Shown here in pieces: positions 7,220-9,766 of a stretch of DNA of 9,766 bases (position 1 is the first letter of the stretch; the number at the start of each line of letters is the position of its first letter). Origin of the DNA: Saprospiraceae bacterium (GTDB lineage: Bacteria > Bacteroidota > Bacteroidia > Chitinophagales > Saprospiraceae); contig JACMMM010000323.1 of NCBI GenBank assembly GCA_014379065.1, forward strand, positions 1-9,766, read 5' to 3'. Under the pieces are notes generated by a model. It saw nothing but the letters and a program-made list of their open reading frames with translations. It was not told the origin of the DNA and did no database searches. Made by a program: the position numbers and the translations under genes.

Positions 7220-8956
7220 TTAATTTTTTCCGAATGCCTCTTTCATATCTTTGATGGTAGTATTGTTTGGATCTAAAGTTTGCCATTTCGCTATTGTATT
7301 GTCAAAATTGGGCCTATCCTCTTTTACAAAATAGCAGTAAGCCAAATACGAATAAGCATTGATCAAGTCTTTCTTGTTTTTCTCCGGGTTGTCCTCTGCT
7401 ATGGATACATACTTTTCGTAGTAGCTGCGAGCTTGGCCGTATTGACTGGAAAGCTCTGGTTTGGCACTAATTTCATCCGGGGTTGGATCCTTCTTTGAAG
7501 CAGCCTTTGCAGTCCAAAGCCAGCCCACTCCAGCTTGTGGGGAAAGTTGGGTTACCTGAAGAAATGCCCTTTCAGCCTTGTCATACCGAGCAGGATCATC
7601 TTTGCAAAAATAATGAGCTATGCCCAAAGAATATAATTCAACAGAAGAGGACGGAGTAGTCAATAACTTCTGGTATTGCTCCCTAAAATAAGCAGCATTG
7701 CAGTAGTCCTTTGACGAATAAGCAATATCGCCCAGCAACTTACTCTGATCCAGATCCTTGCAGCCTAATTCATAGGATTTTTTAAAGTCCGCAATACTGC
7801 CTACGGTGTCTTTTAACTGTAGTTTTCGAAGTCCGGAATCAAAGAAGTAAGTAGCATCTTTGCCCTCAATGCTGGTTTTAACAGGACATCCATTGTTATC
7901 AATAGTCCCCTTCTCATTTGGACATTGATCCTGATTATCGGGCACGCCATCTGCATCAACATCGGAAGGTTTTAGGGGAGCGCTGTTTTTTCCACATTGA
8001 ATTACAGCCATTTTTGGCTCTATTGCTTCACAAAAAGACCCACCCGGACAGAATGCGCTTTGATACTCACTGTATCCTGCGCAACTATTGAATGTCAGGG
8101 CTTTTTTCCATGCGGCGAGATCACGTTCCAGTGCTGCGTTGGCGCCATCAGATTTTTCCGTCGCCGCAAAGGCAGTAACACAGCCGTTCTTTTTTACAAA
8201 GACAAAATCGCCTCCCACTTCATTGTTCCTAAAATCGCCAAACATTGGCTTAGGAAAAGCTTCTGAAAGCACGGAATAGAGTTTTGGATAATTCAATAAT
8301 CCTTCTGTATTCCGAACGCGCAATGCTTCGAGCATTTTGCGGGCAAACTGCGACTGAGCAGGGGTGCGCTCCTTGCCGCCGGAAGTAAGGTATAGCCTGC
8401 TTTTCAGTCGGAGGGCCTGCTTGCGTTTGGCGATACAATCACTAGCATCCGTTTCCCAAGCAGAAGCGTCAGGGCGACCTTTGTCTTTTTGGCCGAAGGT
8501 GCCAGAATAGCAGGCATCCAATGCGAGCAGAATGTGCGGACATTTAATTTTGGTCAACATGGCTTCAAGCGCGGGATGCAACAGCCACGTCTCATAGCCC
8601 GGATCTTCCAGCAATCCGTCCTTGGGCACGAGTGCGCCGATGGCTTCATCGTAAATGCCATGCATGGAACAAAACACAAAGAGTTGGTCGTTTGCCCCAA
8701 AATTGCGGCCTTGATACTCGTTGAGCACGCTCAAAATTTCTGCCTTCGTGGGGTTGAGGTAGAAACCGGGCTTCTTAAAACCATAGTTGTTTTCGAGCTC
8801 TGAGGCTATATCGCGTGGATCTTTGTCAATGCCCTTCAGGTCAGGCCAGTAGTCAAAATCAGTGACTACAAAAAACACGGCATAGTCTTCGCCATTTTGT
8901 TGGGCGGCGAGCGATAAGGACAACAAGCAAGCGAAAAAAAGCGGGAGGTGTTTCAT
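7220..8956 (-). CDS. Exported caspase-like protease with TSP3 calcium-binding repeat and TPR-like tail
   Basis: The product is 578 residues from the ATG at 8956. The frame is open to 9067, but that start would overlap the HNH gene and put 37 residues before the signal peptide, so it is rejected. The signal peptide is 1-18 (SLAA|QQ). The caspase core is about 24-259 with His99 (CSMHG), Asp147 and Cys149 (LDACYSG). It is the most distant of the six. The helical segment at 279-321 has Cys303/Cys309 and Cys292/Cys321. Residues 331-358 (DVDADGVPDNQDQCP, then NNGCP) are a thrombospondin type 3 repeat, which binds calcium in known proteins. Residues 366-575 are helical and TPR-like: SGLRKLQLKDTVGSIADFKKS, YDKAERAFLQVTQLSP, and the final WQTLDPNN. 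TPRs usually mediate protein contacts, so this first caspase gene could encode a scaffold for the others. It starts 19 bases after the HNH stop. Confidence 0.93.
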   Translation of the reverse strand: MKHLPLFFACLLSLSLAAQQNGEDYAVFFVVTDFDYWPDLKGIDKDPRDIASELENNYGFKKPGFYLNPTKAEILSVLNEYQGRNFGANDQLFVFCSMHGIYDEAIGALVPKDGLLEDPGYETWLLHPALEAMLTKIKCPHILLALDACYSGTFGQKDKGRPDASAWETDASDCIAKRKQALRLKSRLYLTSGGKERTPAQSQFARKMLEALRVRNTEGLLNYPKLYSVLSEAFPKPMFGDFRNNEVGGDFVFVKKNGCVTAFAATEKSDGANAALERDLAAWKKALTFNSCAGYSEYQSAFCPGGSFCEAIEPKMAVIQCGKNSAPLKPSDVDADGVPDNQDQCPNEKGTIDNNGCPVKTSIEGKDATYFFDSGLRKLQLKDTVGSIADFKKSYELGCKDLDQSKLLGDIAYSSKDYCNAAYFREQYQKLLTTPSSSVELYSLGIAHYFCKDDPARYDKAERAFLQVTQLSPQAGVGWLWTAKAASKKDPTPDEISAKPELSSQYGQARSYYEKYVSIAEDNPEKNKKDLINAYSYLAYCYFVKEDRPNFDNTIAKWQTLDPNNTTIKDMKEAFGKN

Positions 8957-8975
8957 ATAAATAAATGGTGTTTTT

Positions 8976-9392
8976 CTATTTTGGAGGGTGTTCGCCAGCG
9001 CGCACCAGCGCACGGCGAAGGTTGAGCAGCGCGGGACGATTGAGCCGAAGCAGTTCCACAGTAGCACGTCCTGTTGGCGTTAGCCCCATTAATAGCAGAC
9101 AGGAGTCGTCCCAACAAAAATGTTCCGCCCAATCTTGTGTTCGAGGATTGAAAAGTGGCGCTTCAAGGCCCGTTTCTGGATCAGGGAAGGATGTTCTGGT
9201 GTGTTTGTAAGCATTGCAACCCAAGCAAGAGTAAGCGAGGTTATCAGATTCATCTGACCCCATCTTGAACCTTGGGATAATATGCTCAACGGCAAAGGAG
9301 GCAGTTGAGAAGTCTTCATGGCTTTTGCAATATTCACAATATCCTCCTGCTCTTGCTGCCACCATGCGTTTGGTTTTGGTAGCGATTTTCAT
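8976..9392 (-). CDS. HNH endonuclease
   Basis: The product is 138 residues from the ATG at 9392. A TTG at 9425 would add 11 residues overlapping the upstream gene and is less likely. The zinc-finger form of the HNH nuclease is clear: Cys19-x2-Cys22, the Glu36-His37 pair in VEHIIPR, Asn51 in SDNLAYSC, Cys56-x2-Cys59, then His64. The cysteines hold a structural zinc, and His37 is the expected general base for metal-dependent DNA cleavage. The C-terminal half (LFNPRTQDWAEHFCW, TGRATVELLRLNRP) is, from memory, typical of a family of small HNH proteins frequent in cyanobacteria and Bacteroidota. There is no signal peptide, so it acts in the cytoplasm, unlike the caspases behind it. The start follows the upstream stop after one base (TAG-T-ATG), which suggests translational coupling. 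Its substrate is unknown. Confidence 0.88.
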   Translation of the reverse strand: MKIATKTKRMVAARAGGYCEYCKSHEDFSTASFAVEHIIPRFKMGSDESDNLAYSCLGCNAYKHTRTSFPDPETGLEAPLFNPRTQDWAEHFCWDDSCLLLMGLTPTGRATVELLRLNRPALLNLRRALVRAGEHPPK

Positions 9393-9393
9393 A

Positions 9394-9766
9394 CTAAGGG
9401 TTTGAATGGTGCTTTGACAAACCAAGTTGTCCCATAAGTTCTCGAAGCGTTATACCTCTCAAAATAGCAAGTGAGGCAAGATCTTCCACCCGTTCAGCAT
9501 CGTGGTTTTCAACGATTTCGACCAAGCCAATCAATTCTTCATGTTCCTCATTTGTCAGCAAGCCTGCACTGCTTTTTTCACTCAAGGCATTAAGGCGACG
9601 GAGCACGCTATCGGGCAGTTTACGATAGATTTTTTTTAATAAATCGGCTTCTTCATTGCTCAAGGCAAGCTTGTGCGTTTGGGCGCGTTTGGTGTGGACT
9701 TCCCTTAGGAAGTTGTCGAACTCCGAAGTTTGTAAATTCACCGTTGAGTCAACCAAGTCAGAAAAA
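9394..9766 (-). CDS. Short helical protein paired with HNH gene, 5' end uncertain at window edge
   Basis: The frame is open to the right edge, so the true start may lie outside. Inside the window there is no ATG, only a TTG at 9756 (120 residues) and a GTG at 9741 (115 residues). The sequence is charged, probably all helical and free of cysteine. It includes LALSNEEADLLKKIYRKLPD, a middle LTNEEHEELIGLVEIVENHD and a final ITLRELMGQLGL. From memory, small proteins with this layout often stand directly before HNH genes in cyanobacteria and other bacteria, so this is probably a conserved two-gene unit. What the protein does is not known. A regulator or immunity partner of the nuclease is conceivable but not shown by any residue here. 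There is no signal peptide in the visible part. Confidence 0.75.
   Translation of the reverse strand, partial: FSDLVDSTVNLQTSEFDNFLREVHTKRAQTHKLALSNEEADLLKKIYRKLPDSVLRRLNALSEKSSAGLLTNEEHEELIGLVEIVENHDAERVEDLASLAILRGITLRELMGQLGLSKHHSNP

Noticed and set aside
8957..9067. Longer start for the TSP3-TPR caspase
   Set aside because: It would overlap the HNH gene by 92 bases and bury the signal peptide. The ATG at 8956 matches the paralogues.
1..9766. CRISPR-linked caspase (CHAT/Craspase-type) or inflammasome-like defence operon
   Set aside because: There is no cas gene, repeat-spacer array, NTPase, gasdermin-like or transmembrane pore protein, and the caspases have signal peptides.

Overview
The window looks like a piece of a Bacteroidota chromosome, perhaps from the Saprospiria or a relative. 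The reasons are signal peptides that all end in A|Q, start codons without Shine-Dalgarno sequences, large exported multidomain proteins, and TSP3, PA14 and FGE-type modules. The phylum call is an inference from these traits. The lineage below it is a guess.

All eight genes lie on the minus strand and read from right to left, with gaps of 1 to 66 bases. No promoter or terminator between them can be supported, so they may form one transcription unit. First come a short helical protein, open at the right edge (9394-9766), and an HNH nuclease (8976-9392), which starts one base after the stop of the first. Then follow six caspase-like (peptidase C14, metacaspase-type) paralogues: 7220-8956, 5848-7164, 4118-5830, 2354-4051, 651-2321 and 1-608. 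The last is cut by the left edge, so the array continues outside the window.

Every paralogue has a signal peptide and a caspase core with an SMHG or TMHG histidine motif and an LDAC cysteine motif. The five complete ones also have a GDFVFVRK-type end of the small subunit and a short helical segment with a cysteine pair. After that shared front each carries a different tail: TSP3 plus TPR; a small unrecognised beta-rich domain; a chitobiase-C-like domain plus PA14; and two diverged FGE-sulfatase (SUMF1-like) domains. The tails look like binding or scaffold modules. The picture is of a set of exported proteases sharing one catalytic front, each with its own targeting or sensing end.

The array is recombining. 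The truncated copy at 1-540 matches 3444-3983 without gaps, at about 93% by hand count and with 119 identical bases at the window edge. Its signal-peptide segment instead aligns with that of the 651-2321 gene. What the array does is not known from the sequence. Its exported location, its diversified tails and its expansion are what deserve follow-up. No RNA gene, CRISPR array, transposase or integrase was seen, and no stretch over 300 bases lacks a gene.
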